Positions 20,728 through 31,500 of a DNA stretch of 35,965 nucleotides are shown here, one piece after another. Origin of the DNA: Plantago elongata. Lineage: Eukaryota > Streptophyta > Magnoliopsida > Lamiales > Plantaginaceae. Each line of letters starts with the position of its first letter. Positions within the stretch are counted from its first letter, which is position 1. The notes below the pieces were generated by a model. The model was not told the origin of the DNA. It was given only the letters and a program-made list of their open reading frames with translations, and did not search any database. The stretch spans positions 1 to 35,965 of the forward strand of contig JAYMSP010001118.1 in the NCBI GenBank assembly GCA_036897095.1, given 5' to 3'. A program made the position numbers and the translations under genes.

Positions 20728-20978
20728 GGGCTGATTGGAGTAACATTCAAATGCCCATTTGGATGGTACTCGGAAATTTTGTATTTGTTATAGCATTTAA
20801 ATGCCGAAGATCGAAATTGCTCTACAGTAGCAACAATATTCTCTACCTATATAACAAACATATAATACCCTATCTAATAACAATTGTATATCAAACACAA
20901 TTTTAACAATCCCACTACAATTTCGATCACGATTCAGTCATTTAAATCGGGACATTTAAGTCGCATGCCAATCAGGCC
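20728..20978. mobile_element. MITE with GGCCTGATTGG-type termini
   Basis: GGGCTGATTGGAGTAACATT at 20728 pairs with the reverse of the right end, GGCCTGATTGGCATGCGACT. The arms continue CAAATG against AAATG. The termini resemble GGGCCCGATTGATC of the MITE at 8016, so a distant relation is possible. Non-coding, about 251 bp; target duplication unresolved. Confidence 0.55.
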
Positions 20979-22130
20979 ATAAGTAATTAAGTATTTAATT
21001 GGATTAGAATTCGAATTTTATTATGATTAAAAAAAAAATGTTTAGACACCTATCCAAATTTATCATTTAATTGTGAAACCAAATTGAGTTACTAACTCCA
21101 ATTCTCCCAACTTCACACACCACTAGCTATCCTAGCTATTCCACTATTTTATTGTCACATCACCATAAATATTATTTCAATTTCAACTAAATTTAACCAA
21201 TCATTTCATTCTAATAACTTCAAAATCAATTAAATTTGAATTTGAGACCGTTCCAAATAAAATACAGAATATTTAATTCGGGAGAGATTGGAGTATTTCT
21301 TATTTCGTAAAATTTATATATATCTTGATTTGCACCATATGCGCCAAGTTGCGTCAGGCTTATACACCACACTAGCCTCCCTGTCTCATAATAAATGCAG
21401 AAAAGATGGAAGTTGGAGTATAAAAAGTGCATAGTCTTCAGGTTAATTAATGAAACAGAGCATGAACAAATGTAACCTCAATCAAATGGACCATGAGAAT
21501 GAATTAAAGAACCAAGTACCAGATCCAAATTCATCCAATCAGAAACTGTTTCTTCTTTACTCAAATAGCAGAAAAAGAAATGGCATCCAAACACCATTTC
21601 TCATATACAAATCTCATGATATAGATATATATCGGTTATTAATAAAGATATTAATATTATTAAATTAAATGTCTACGTTGTTATTAAAATAAATTTTATT
21701 GTGATATGTAATAAAAAAATAATTTTTAATTGATAACATAATTTTCTTAACAATATCAGTTCGTTATTTAGAGTTCGTCTCAGCGGAGGTTGGGATGTTG
21801 TATTTATCATATCGCTGCTTAAACTACTTTCCCCAAATTAATTTGGCAGCAATTATAATCTTGATACCCACTTGTCCTTTTGAGGTGGCAAGAATCAGCA
21901 AGATAAAATTGAAAACATTATTAATTGAATGATTAATGAAATGGAACCAAATTAAATTATTGTTGTAGTAATATTATTAAAGTAATAAACAACTAGGTTG
22001 GTCCCTTTTCTTGAAAGCTGTTTCAGACCTGTCCTCACATACATACACAATCACATGTTATTGCAATACATAGACTAGTATGTAATGTGTGTATGTGTTT
22101 CTTGTTTCTTGTTTCATTACTAGTACAATA
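20979..22130. other. Intergenic stretch upstream of the WNK gene, no gene seen
   Basis: AT-rich sequence with no supported gene. The part nearest 22130 must contain the WNK promoter, but I see no clear TATA box at a convincing distance. Confidence 0.4.
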
Positions 22131-22496
22131 CTATTACAATACAGATAGAAGAAGAAATTGGCCATTGAAGACCCAAACAGAGAAGAAAGTGAGAGCTATA
22201 ATGTTGTTTTGTCTGGATTTTTGGCTCTGTGGGGTGTGATGTGAGTTCTTGTTAAGTTGTCTCCTTTTGTACTCTTCTTGTATACCCAGGAAAAAAAAGA
22301 AAAAAAATCTGGCCTAATTTATTTTCTTTTCTGAAAAAAAAAAAAAAAGTAGACTGACTTTTATTGTCATTAAACCATGGTTGGTATTAGTTCTTGACAA
22401 TTAGTGTTGTTGTGAATGTGACGCATCATTTCTCTCTTATTCCTATCACCAACAGAGAAGAAGCAGAAAAGAAAACAGCTTTTCTGGATTTAAAGA
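22131..22496 (+). promoter_or_regulatory. Presumed 5' leader of the WNK gene with a small upstream ORF
   Basis: Purine-rich leader-like sequence (GAAGAAGAAATTGG, AGAGAAGAAAGTGAGAG) precedes the start codon. An upstream ATG at 22201 opens a 12-codon frame (MLFCLDFWLCGV) that stops at 22237-22239. If transcribed in the leader it could dampen translation. A 5' leader intron ending near CACCAACAG (about 22455) is possible. The transcription start is unknown. Confidence 0.3.
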
Positions 22497-24907
22497 ATGA
22501 ATGGTGGTGTGATTGATCTTGATTCTGATGATTCTGAGTTTGTTGAAGTTGATCCAACTGGTAGATATGGGAGGGTATGTATTTTGTTCTTCTTTCAAGT
22601 TCCATTTCTTGTTTTTCACCTAACTCTATTAGTTAAGGGATTAATTCAGTTTTTCAATTTGGTTGCAGTATAATGAGATTCTTGGAAAAGGGTCTTCAAA
22701 GACAGTGTATGTGTTTTTTTATTAGGCTTGTGAATTGTTGTTGATTTTGCTTATGCTTTATGAGATTTTTTTTTTGTTTTTAATTGTTTTTGTGGGTTTA
22801 GTTATAGAGCTTTTGATGAGTATGAAGGCATTGAAGTGGCATGGAACCAGGTGAAGCTTTATGACTTTCTGCAGAGTCCTGAAGATCTTGAGAGGCTTTA
22901 CTGTGAGATTCATTTGCTCAAGACTTTGAAACACAACAATATTATGAAGTTTTACACTTCTTGGGTTGATACTGCAAATAGGAACATCAATTTTGTCACT
23001 GAATTGTTCACTTCTGGTACTCTCAGACAGTAAGTATATACTGTACTACATGTTATGTTAAGCCACCACATTCTTGTGGAATTGAGTTAATAGTTTGTCC
23101 AATTGATTATGGAAATTAGGTTTAGGCTGAGGCATAAGAGGATCAACATTAGAGCAATTAAGCATTGGTGCAGACAGATATTGCAAGGCCTCGTGTATCT
23201 GCACGGTCACGATCCGCCTGTCATTCATAGAGACCTTAAATGTGATAACATTTTCATCAATGGGAATCAAGGTGAGGTCAAAATTGGGGATCTTGGCCTC
23301 GCTGCGATCCTTCGAAAATCTCATGCGGCGCGTATTGTAGGTGAACATTTGTAGCAATTGTAATGATAACTCGGTTTTTGAATTAGGCCTTGTTTCTGAA
23401 TGTTTTTCTGATTTATCAGGGACACCGGAATTCATGGCTCCTGAGGTGTATGAGGAGGAATACAATGAATTAGTGGATATATATTCATTTGGGATGTGCA
23501 TTTTGGAAATGGTGACATTTGATTACCCGTATAGCGAATGCACCCATCCGGCTCAAATTTATAAGAAAGTGGTCTCGGTAAGAACTTACCTTTAACTTCT
23601 CGTTTCCAGATTGGACCTGCAGCTTTATAATACAGTACATTTGGTTACTTTTGTTTGTTTAGGGGAAGAAACCTGATGCTCTTTATAAAGTTAAGGATCC
23701 TGAGATTCGTAGATTTGTGGAGAAATGTCTAGCTACCGTATCCGATAGGCTATGTGCTTGGGATCTTCTCAATGACCCCTTCCTCCAAACTGATGATTAT
23801 GTGTATGATTTTAGTACATTGAACGGCCAGAGAGATTATGCTGAAACGTATCCTGTATTAACGCCACCACTTATGAGTACTTACCATAGTACAAGAAGTT
23901 CGTTAGTAAATGGTTATCCGGGGTACCTTGGTTATGAACATGACTTGGATTGCAGCTCAGTCCTTGAGTACGTTGGGAATGAAATTGATTTGTTTCAAGG
24001 TGGTGAGGATCATCACTTGGAAAATTTGGATATTACAGTTAAAGGCAGAAGGGGCGAAGATGACGGTATCTTTTTAAAACTCCGAATTGCAGATAAAGAA
24101 GGTCAGTTTGGGTTCTTTTGTTTAAACAGATCATATGTAGTTAACTAGTTGCTTTTTACAATAATTGCTTACATCTAAACCATGTCTATCTAAATGATGG
24201 TAAAGTCTCAGGAAAGACTGAGTGGTCTCTAAACATTTGAATGCCCGCCAGTTTGCTACTTAAAACAAACATGTTCCAACTTAAATATATTTTAAAACAC
24301 TCGATTTAGTTTAGAATGCTGCATGTAACAAGTAAATTGGCTGGTTTTTCTTAATGTTTAGGAAACAACAAGTTGTAGACCTTGTTACAAAATTCATCTT
24401 GATGCATTTATCATATGCATCTTCAGCAAACATTTTTCAAGTGATGGGTGGGGATGATTACAAGGTGTAATAGGCGTGATTTAGTTGTGAGCTGTTTCAC
24501 TAATGTTTAAATGTTTTGTGATCTTCTTTTATAGCTTGTAGAGACGTAGGCAGTTTCTGATATACTGATCTGCTAAACTGGTATTTCCAGGTCGTGTGAG
24601 GAACATATACTTCCCTTTTGACGTTGAATTAGACACAGCTCTGAGTGTTGCTACTGAGATGGTTGAGGAGTTGGATATCACGGATCAAGACGTGACTAGT
24701 ATAGCAGATATGATCGATGAGGAAATCGCATTATTAGTACCAGATTGGAAAAAGGGTGTTGCCGTAGAAACTCCTAGGTTTGATAGCAGTAGCTACTTTC
24801 AGGACTGCTCCTCGGAAGTTTCTATACCATATAAACCTTCTCACAAACGAAGTAAAAGCCGTTTTGAAGAGATAACATATCACTTGGACAGCTTAGAGTT
24901 GTATTGA
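22497..24907 (+). CDS. WNK: WNK (With No Lysine) serine/threonine protein kinase, 7 exons, 492 residues
   Basis: Exons read by eye: 22497-22574, 22669-22706, 22802-23029, 23120-23340, 23420-23577, 23663-24101, 24591-24907. All six introns are GT-AG and phases agree. The ATG opens [20 protein letters not shown] before the kinase domain (about 27-295). The WNK hallmark is clear: the ATP lysine is K37 in GKGSSKTV, and strand 3 reads VAWN where other kinases have lysine. HRDLKCDN is at 151-158, DLG at 172-174, and GTPEFMAPE at 189-197. An OSR1-like C-terminal domain covers about 374-442 ([10 protein letters not shown] to LVPDWK). The C-terminal tail has a basic KRSKSR stretch. The TSGTLRQ phrase fits the plant WNK1/2/3-like group. 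Plant WNKs act in the cytosol in clock, flowering, ion and sugar signalling; the exact orthologue is not determined. No neighbour is functionally linked. Confidence 0.95.
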
Positions 24908-25225
24908 ACTGCTTGTATCTGTATGATGACGATGAAGAAAAAAGTCAGACGAATCTGGGCTTATATCTCTCATTCGGTAACTCCGAAAGGAATTGTGCTG
25001 AGGTGCTCTGATAGAAGCATTAAACTTGTTAGGTTTGTTAGTCTCTCTGAATTGAAGAAGCTATAGGCTGGTTTATGGCCTTTACAAAAAGTTGCATACC
25101 AAGTTCTTAAAGCTATTGTACATTCATATTGATCTGATGCTGGTATTTTGCAGCTTGTAGATTTTCAGCAGAGTTGATGTACACCCAAAAAATTGATTTA
25201 ATTGCAATGAAGCTAATAAAAAATT
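24908..25225 (+). terminator. WNK 3' untranslated region and polyadenylation signal
   Basis: AATAAA at 25215-25220, about 310 bases after the stop, is the best polyadenylation signal. TTGATGTACACCC-type T/G-rich sequence precedes it. The actual cleavage site is not visible. Confidence 0.45.
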
Positions 25226-26047
25226 GCTACATTTTGGTTGTTGTTTAGCTGTATCTGGATTTATCCAAGTTATATGGTGGCCTAAGCTTTATCTTATACA
25301 TGTATGGTCTATTTTATAGCACTTAGACTTCATGATCACCATCTATCTCTGAAAAAGACTTCCAATACAAATGCCCTTTGGGTCTGAAGGAAAAGTTGGT
25401 CATTTATGGTCCAAACTCCAAACTACTTGCAATTTGAAATATTCATGCGCGATAACTTAGATCATCTGCAAATAACATATAAGGAGCGCGATAACTTAGA
25501 TCATATGCAAATAACATATAAGAAGGATATCGATAATACTAGTGGAATCATAGTTATTTTTCGGCAAGTCAAAATTATCAATTAGGTCCATCATCCCCTT
25601 AGGTGTACAATTCTAGCAGGTCCAATTTTGTAAATACGACATGAAAATGAAATTCAAACTGATAAGTTAGTAATAAAAATTCGAATATCAAGTTTATTGC
25701 TCGTCCGCGAACTTCAAATCTTGGTGCATGCACTCTATGCACAAAAGTCTACTAAGTTTATCATTTCCTTTGCCTAATTTTAGGCAAGTTATTTAAAGCC
25801 ATGCACTGAAGTTGCACTCAATACACTATAATAACAATAATGATGATGACATAGAAGTGTACAAGTGCTGCAATTTTGAAAGGGCAAAGTCAATCCCCTT
25901 AGCAGACATTTCCTCCCATTTTTAGGTTCCATTTTTAGGTTCAATTGATTATTGATGGGGAAAATTCGCGCCACGGCCCAATTTGATGATAAAGCTGTAA
26001 AAAGGCCCTATCATTTCTTTCTCTCAAACACAAATTTATTATATCAT
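25226..26047. other. Intergenic stretch with a 39-bp tandem duplication, no gene seen
   Basis: Apart from the duplication at 25447-25524 there is no recognisable feature. The short minus-strand frame at 25789-25974 has no known domain. Confidence 0.45.
25447..25524. repeat. 39-bp tandem duplication
   Basis: GCGCGATAACTTAGATCAT..., 25447-25485, is repeated at 25486-25524 with one or two substitutions. Confidence 0.88.
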
Positions 26048-26690
26048 TAAAAATGATACATCGTACTAAGCACGATGTTTATAACTATTTTAAATAAATT
26101 ATAATTTATAAATTAATCAAATTTAGAACACGTATGAACTCACATATTAAAAAATCTACACATTTATGTGGACAAGTCAATTTAAAAAGTAGAAATTTTG
26201 TGAGTGTTACCAACTCATAAGTGAAAGAGTTTCTTCAATTTATTGGATGGCTAAGTTAGCTTAGACCAACTTAAAATGAGTAATTTGTATGAAAATGTAG
26301 ACCTTTTACTATTTCTTAGGTCTAAAACTTTTCAAAGACCATTGCCATATGTTCTAGTTTGGTTTCTTTGTCTGAACCCAATCACCAACTATAATGATCA
26401 CCTAGATTGACTCAATCACTTTGTTCTAAAGTGTTTTCAATTCCTTGAGAAAAATATATTATATACAGTATCAATAAACACTCTGAAAGAGTGGTATGTG
26501 AGGTTGTGAGCAACGAAAAATTGAAATAGTGTTTCTTAGTAGTCGAATGCTGGTGAATAGAGAAGAAGCGTTAAACAAAGTGTAATATTTGAACCACACT
26601 TTAACCAATGAATTGACATTTTAACATGAAGTGTTAAATACTTAATTGTAAAAGTTAAACGACACTTTATTAAGTACAGTGACACTTTAA
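26048..26690 (-). mobile_element. Helitron-like element, third copy
   Basis: In reverse complement it matches 899-1806 in the same order: CTCCTGTTAAAGTGTCAC, ACTTTGTTTAACGC, GGAATTGAAAACACTTTAGA, AGAAACCAAACTAGAA, CTTATGAGTTGGTAAC. The 3' end has the hairpin CATCGT-GCTTAGT-ACGATG followed by TATCATTTTTA, a better preserved stem than in copy 1. The terminal CTAG is eroded. No coding capacity. Confidence 0.6.
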
Positions 26691-26699
26691 CAGGAGAAT

Positions 26700-27492
26700 A
26701 TACAACAATGAAATGTATCGTAGAGTGTAGAAGATATAATTTTTACATTTAATATTATATATTTAATATGACGATATACAATAATTATTTTTTGAATTAT
26801 TATTTTCATGTGAATATCTATGACTCTCCCCTATTGATATCCAATCCGGACTGCTATATTGATAAGCCCAATCTGAAAACCCACCGCAGCAGGCATAAGA
26901 GAGTCCAGCATTAACTTCATTGGGTATTTGGGTCAAAGACTGTGTGTCTCATCAAGTCCAGTAACACAAATGAATCTTGATTTTTGTTTTTTTCCTTTGA
27001 TTGTGAGCAAGGGCTTCTCATTTCTCAATATTTTAGGGGCCTTGTGTGCGAACTACATAAGATTGGGTTGTGATACTTTAAATAGCAAACTTTTAATTTT
27101 TGGTATTTGTATAACTATAAAGAAGTTAATCTCTTATATTAAAAAGAAAAACGTAAATACATAAATGTTTAAATGTTTAAGGTAATATGTATGATGTTGT
27201 AGCTTATGCATATAATGTTATCAGTGATATAGAAGAAGTACAACTTAAATCGAGTATTTGTGTAATAATATGTGTAATATTTTCAATGATATATCTTTCT
27301 ATACGAGTTATAATTTAATAACAACTTAGCCTTTTAAATTATAATATAATCAACCCTCTTTTATTCAACAATTTCTCATTCACCCAAAACTGTCGATTTT
27401 TCTCATTATAAATTAACACTGATCAGTTATTTTGATGTTGTAGTTAAGAGCATATCCATTTCAATAACTTGATCACAGTATGAAATTGAATC
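26700..27492. other. Intergenic stretch, no gene seen
   Basis: A plus-strand frame at 26928-27164 has no recognisable domain. This region lies between the Helitron-like copy and the 3' end of the acyltransferase pseudogene, and probably contains the latter's 3' trailer. Confidence 0.4.
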
Positions 27493-28195
27493 TCACGATT
27501 TGACAGGAACCTCTACGGTAGCTGCAGCTTCCTTAATCTCCATCATAGCATCTTCGAAACATTTGGCTAACTCTTCAGGCTCTGGTATAATATCACTCAA
27601 CACCATTAGTTGCATATCTGCCACCTCTGCGTAGCTCAGAAAATGCATAACCAGTGCCTGCATGCATGCATACATAGTTTTAATCAACTTGTAGACTTAA
27701 AAGGAGAAGGAGGAGGAGCTAGTAGTGAACGAATTACATGGGGTACGTTGCTGACAGTTGCCTTATAAGACTTTACAATGTTGCCTGCAAATGAGATCTT
27801 CTCACGAGGGCCAACAATATTTGAGATGGTGAATGATGTGTTGCGAAGTAGACGGTGAATCAAAATAGTAAGTAGCTGCATATGAACACATAAATGCATG
27901 TTACAATTTACAAGTATAAAGTAATGTACTCCATGTTAAGTTTAAACATATTTTGTACAAGTATATGTACCTTTAGCCGATCAAGAAGAGATGTAGCAAA
28001 GAAAAACATTTTAGAAAAAAATCGATTCTTAAGGAGGAGCCTTCTGTTTCTCATATGTGCTTTGGCCCTGCTGACTGATTGAATCGGACCTAGACTGCGT
28101 TGATGGTACAAAATGGGTACGAGAAGATAAGTGAATTTGTTACCCCATGGTGTTGTCGAGTTTTTCTCCATCAACTTTGACATTTCCTGATAAAT

Positions 28196-28243
28196 CTTGT
28201 AGTGCATTAGGAAATGTTGCAGAATCCATCATAAAAACGTTAC
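28196..28243 (-). other. 48-bp intron 3 of the WSD1-like pseudogene
   Basis: On the minus strand GTAACG opens and CACTACAAG closes it; a branch-like CCTAAT lies 17 bases before the 3' end. Exons on both sides are fixed by the conserved LRPEEGLQ and WGNKF. Reading through meets an in-frame stop. 48 bp is shorter than usual plant introns. Confidence 0.6.
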
Positions 28244-28411
28244 CTGCAATCCTTCTTCTGGTCGTAGATTCACCATTTCTAAGCCTGTGCCCCGAAGACT
28301 TTCTAGTAGAACTATACGTAAATAATACAGTGCATTAATTATTAATTCAGTGAATAAAAATCATAGTTTTGCAACTTAATACAATTAATAAATATTAGGG
28401 TTTGTACAGTT

Positions 28412-28570
28412 TTTAGATTCAATATTACAATTAAAATATGCAGTTGTATATATAATTATCATTTCAATAGTTCTCTGCACCAAGGATAAATCACTCATTT
28501 CGGTGAATCGGTCATGTGAACTTTTGGATACGGAGTTAGCTTGACACTCGACTACAAATGATACGACGAA
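28412..28570 (-). mobile_element. tRNA-derived SINE, family 2, degenerate copy in WSD1-like intron 2
   Basis: It matches the copy at 34036-34234: TTTCGGTGAATCGGTCATGT corresponds to TTTCGGGGAATCAAACCCGT and TAGCTTGACACTCGACTACA to CAGCTTGCCACTCGGCTACA. TTTGTACAGTT (28401-28411) and TTTGTACAATT (28571-28581) form a near-perfect 11-bp duplication. Confidence 0.65.
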
Positions 28571-29096
28571 TTTGTACAATTGATTGTTAAATTTAATTTG
28601 AATTGGATCCATTTGTAACATATATATGTAAATTATATACTTTAATTACAAAATATCAATATGTCTCCTCCAATTGAATTTCAAGTACTAATTCAACTCT
28701 AACAATATGTCCCCTCCAATTGATAAAAATAATATAATCCACTATTAAAATATTAATAGTTTAGTTTTTTACTATCAAACCATGTGATGCGGTGTATTTG
28801 GCACCAAGTAAATTCTTATGTAACTAGTGTCATAACGTGGTCCTCTTGTCAAGTACCCTCCGAATATGATAGGATTAATGTTAAGTCTATAGCTATATGA
28901 TGGATTCTTGCGTGAACTTCCCTCGGATGAGTTCCCCTTGTAAGATAAAGGTTTCCTCGAATAAGTTTCAGGAGCAAAGATTGCCCTCAAATGAATTACC
29001 CTCGTAAGGTAAATTAGCTCCCCTCTGATGAGTTCCCTTCGTAAGGTTCTCCCCATAAGGCTCTCCTCGTAAGGTAATGTGCTATAATTGATGCCA

Positions 29097-29690
29097 TGTC
29101 GTCTTCAAGTTCCCCTTGGTGAGTTCCTTATGGATGGTATCCCCTCGTGGAGGTCCCTGAGTAACAAAGGGAAGGGGTAAGCCCTTCTATCTCGATTTTC
29201 CTTGGACAAGCCGGTGGATAGACTCAACTAGAGACTCCAAGGGTGTTGCCTTCGGAGCTTGGGATTGGAGAAGAATGAGAAGCTTTTTATAAATGAGGGA
29301 GATAACCCTTGTATTTATAGAAGTTTGGAGGGGACAAGTCTCCCTTGATTGATGGATCTTGTCCCCCTTGTAGGATCATGACACATGTCGGTGGACCGTA
29401 GAACATTCCCCTCCGATGGATCTTCAACGATCACAAGACGACTAATCAGCAGAGGATAGTTTCCCTTGGGTGAATATTGATCCAAAGGGAACGAGGGGTG
29501 CCCGTGGAAAGTACTTCCACCATCTCATTACAACCAAGATGGGTAGAGGAATTCCCCTCGGATGAAAAGTGTATCATTGCCCGCGGATAATTTCACTCGG
29601 GGCCACAATTGGTCTTCGTTGAGAGTAATCATCCTCGGGTGAATAGTGATATTCCGTAAGAAATCCCTTCTACCATAATACACCCCATCA
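29097..29690 (-). mobile_element. LTR-like core of the fold-back element
   Basis: On the minus strand it starts TGATGGGGTGTATTATGG right after the purine tract AACTTGGGGGACATA (29691-29705). It ends GAAGACGACA, directly followed by TGGCATCAATTA (29085-29096), a primer-binding-like site. TG...CA ends, a length of 594 bp and a minus-strand TATA box TCTATAAATACAAGGG (about 29309-29324) fit an LTR. A second copy of the purine tract lies at 29827-29841. Confidence 0.55.
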
Positions 29691-29881
29691 TATGTCCCCC
29701 AAGTTATGAGTTATCTAGTCGTAGGTAGATGATTTAGAACTTTTAAGATTTCTTTATGATGGTTTTGAAGTTTTTCGTAGGCAATATACTCCGAGGAGCT
29801 TTAATTATACCGAATAGCAACCTGTCATATGTCCCCCAAGTTGTTAGTTATCACCTTATAAGGAGAGCCTACCGAGGAGAA

Positions 29882-30030
29882 CCTTACGAGGGGAACTCAT
29901 CCGAGGGGAGCCTTTACCTTACGAGGGGAACTCATCCGAGGGTAATTCATTCGAGGACAACCTTTACGCTTGAAACTCATTCGAGGGGAACCTTTATCTT
30001 ACGAGGGAAACTCATCCGAAGGAATTTTCA
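29882..30030. repeat. Tandem 35-bp modules in the right arm
   Basis: CCTTACGAGGGGAACTCATC... recurs with a 35-bp period (29882, 29917), then in two more diverged units to about 30025. The inverted counterparts occupy about 28905-29075 in the left arm. Confidence 0.75.
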
Positions 30031-30352
30031 TGCAAGGATCTATCGTATAGCTATAGACTTAACATTAATCCTATCATATTCCGAGGATACTTGACAAGAG
30101 GACCACATCATTACATTAGTTATGTAGGAATTTATTTGGTGTCAAAAATAGACCCATTACCATGTATCTTTTTTAGTTTAGAAAGAATTTGTGGTTTAAG
30201 TAAGATAGTTGACTAACAAAAAGTGAAATGGAACATAGCTAGTTGGGGATATAACGGAACAGATATCACACTAGTCAACAAGTTTGTACTTTCATATATT
30301 AAATATATCAAAGTTGTAATCCAATTTAGACGAAGACATCATTGAGAAAACA

Positions 30353-30430
30353 CCGTGCAATATTAATTTTCCACTCAAATTATCTCTCAAAAGATGTTAA
30401 AAATTTAAAAATCGGCCACAAATACACAAA
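30353..30430 (+). mobile_element. TRIM internal-region scrap
   Basis: AATATTAATTTTCCACTCAA, ATTATCTCTCAAAAGATGTT and ATCGGCCACAAATACA parallel the internal part of the TRIMs at 1950-2050 and 17360-17425. No primer-binding site remains. Confidence 0.5.
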
Positions 30431-30826
30431 TTTTTTGAAAAATTCATATTCCGAAGTGGCTCGAGTACGAGTACATAGAGTATTTGAAAATTTATATAAA
30501 TGTTTAGACTTTAGAATTTAGAATGAATTAATTTTGCCCCCTCTATAAGTTTAAGTTTGTATATATATGAGATATGATTTGTGTATGCACAAGATTCTAA
30601 GAGGTTCAAGATATTGAATTTCACTATGGTCATTCGCATCCATATTTCGTATCACCGATGACCTAATGTTGAAGAATTAACACAAATAAATAGACTTCAC
30701 ACCTATTTACAAACTTGAAATTTTAGAATTCTATCACAGACCATGGCCTGTCTCTGGGGATGATCTCATGTCGATGTACCTTGAGAGACCTCTCGAGAGC
30801 ACTCCAAATAGAACATCATTGATGGT

Positions 30827-31500
30827 CTTGTATGTATACAAGTCTTAGTTCGTAGAGTGGAAAATCAACATAAAAATCGATAAAATTAAAAATCGACTCT
30901 GAATTTAAATACACACATCAAGTCTCAGCGCATATATTTTAACCTTTTACAGTACAACTAAGATTTTTTTTTATATATAATCAAACAACAAAAGAAGATG
31001 AGGAGTAGAGGTTAAACCAAATAAGGTTCGTCTAAATTAAACTGGACTTAAAGTGAAATGAAATGAAGATTGAATGGACCTGAACTAAATAGTATGAAAA
31101 TAACTAATTAAAATTGAACTCGAAATAAATCTTATCGTTCCTGAATGGCCAAATTCAAAACTGTAGTGTCAATCGCATTAAAATATGCTTATATTATGTA
31201 CAAAAATATATTTAATATATGCATATGCATTCCTAATATTCTAAAATTGTACAGAAGATGTTATATCCTGATATCTTTTCTATGTCCCACTGATTAGGAG
31301 GGATTATTCTAATGAATTTTACCATAAATTATTTTATTAATTATGATAAAAGAATAAAAAAATTTATTTAATAAAAAAACAGTTTATAGAGCTGTATAAT
31401 TGAAATGAGCACAACAAATTATTAGTTTTATAATACAATATAATTTAGAAGTAATTTGCATGAAATTTAAATTCATGTAAAATCACGATTAAAAAGTTAC
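30827..31500. other. Intron 1 of the WSD1-like pseudogene
   Basis: AT-rich sequence between exon 1 (donor GCG|GTAACT in reverse) and exon 2 (acceptor ACAAG|ACC in reverse). No element recognised. Confidence 0.5.

Larger units (their letters stand above)
28775..30175. mobile_element. LTR-derived inverted-repeat (fold-back) element in WSD1-like intron 2
   Basis: The left arm (about 28790-29080) and right arm (about 29850-30150) are long inverted repeats. Both contain AGGATTAATGTTAAGTCTAT then AGCTATA, the phrase GTCCTCTTGTCAAGTA, and repeated GATGAGTTCCCCTCGTAAGG modules. Between them lies an LTR-like unit on the minus strand (separate entry) flanked by purine tract and primer-binding-like sequences. 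LTR retrotransposons do not have inverted arms, so this is either a rearranged retroelement or a fold-back element that took in an LTR. No reverse transcriptase or integrase is present. The small frames over the arms are translations of the repeat modules. Confidence 0.7.

Noticed and set aside
23058-23501. 147-codon minus-strand frame opposite the kinase exons
   Set aside because: It is antisense to conserved kinase exons 4-5 and has no own domain.
29756-30094. 112-codon plus-strand frame, and the mirror frame at 28775-29056 on the minus strand
   Set aside because: Both are translations of the 35-bp repeat modules in the inverted arms; the protein is itself repetitive and has no homology I recognise.
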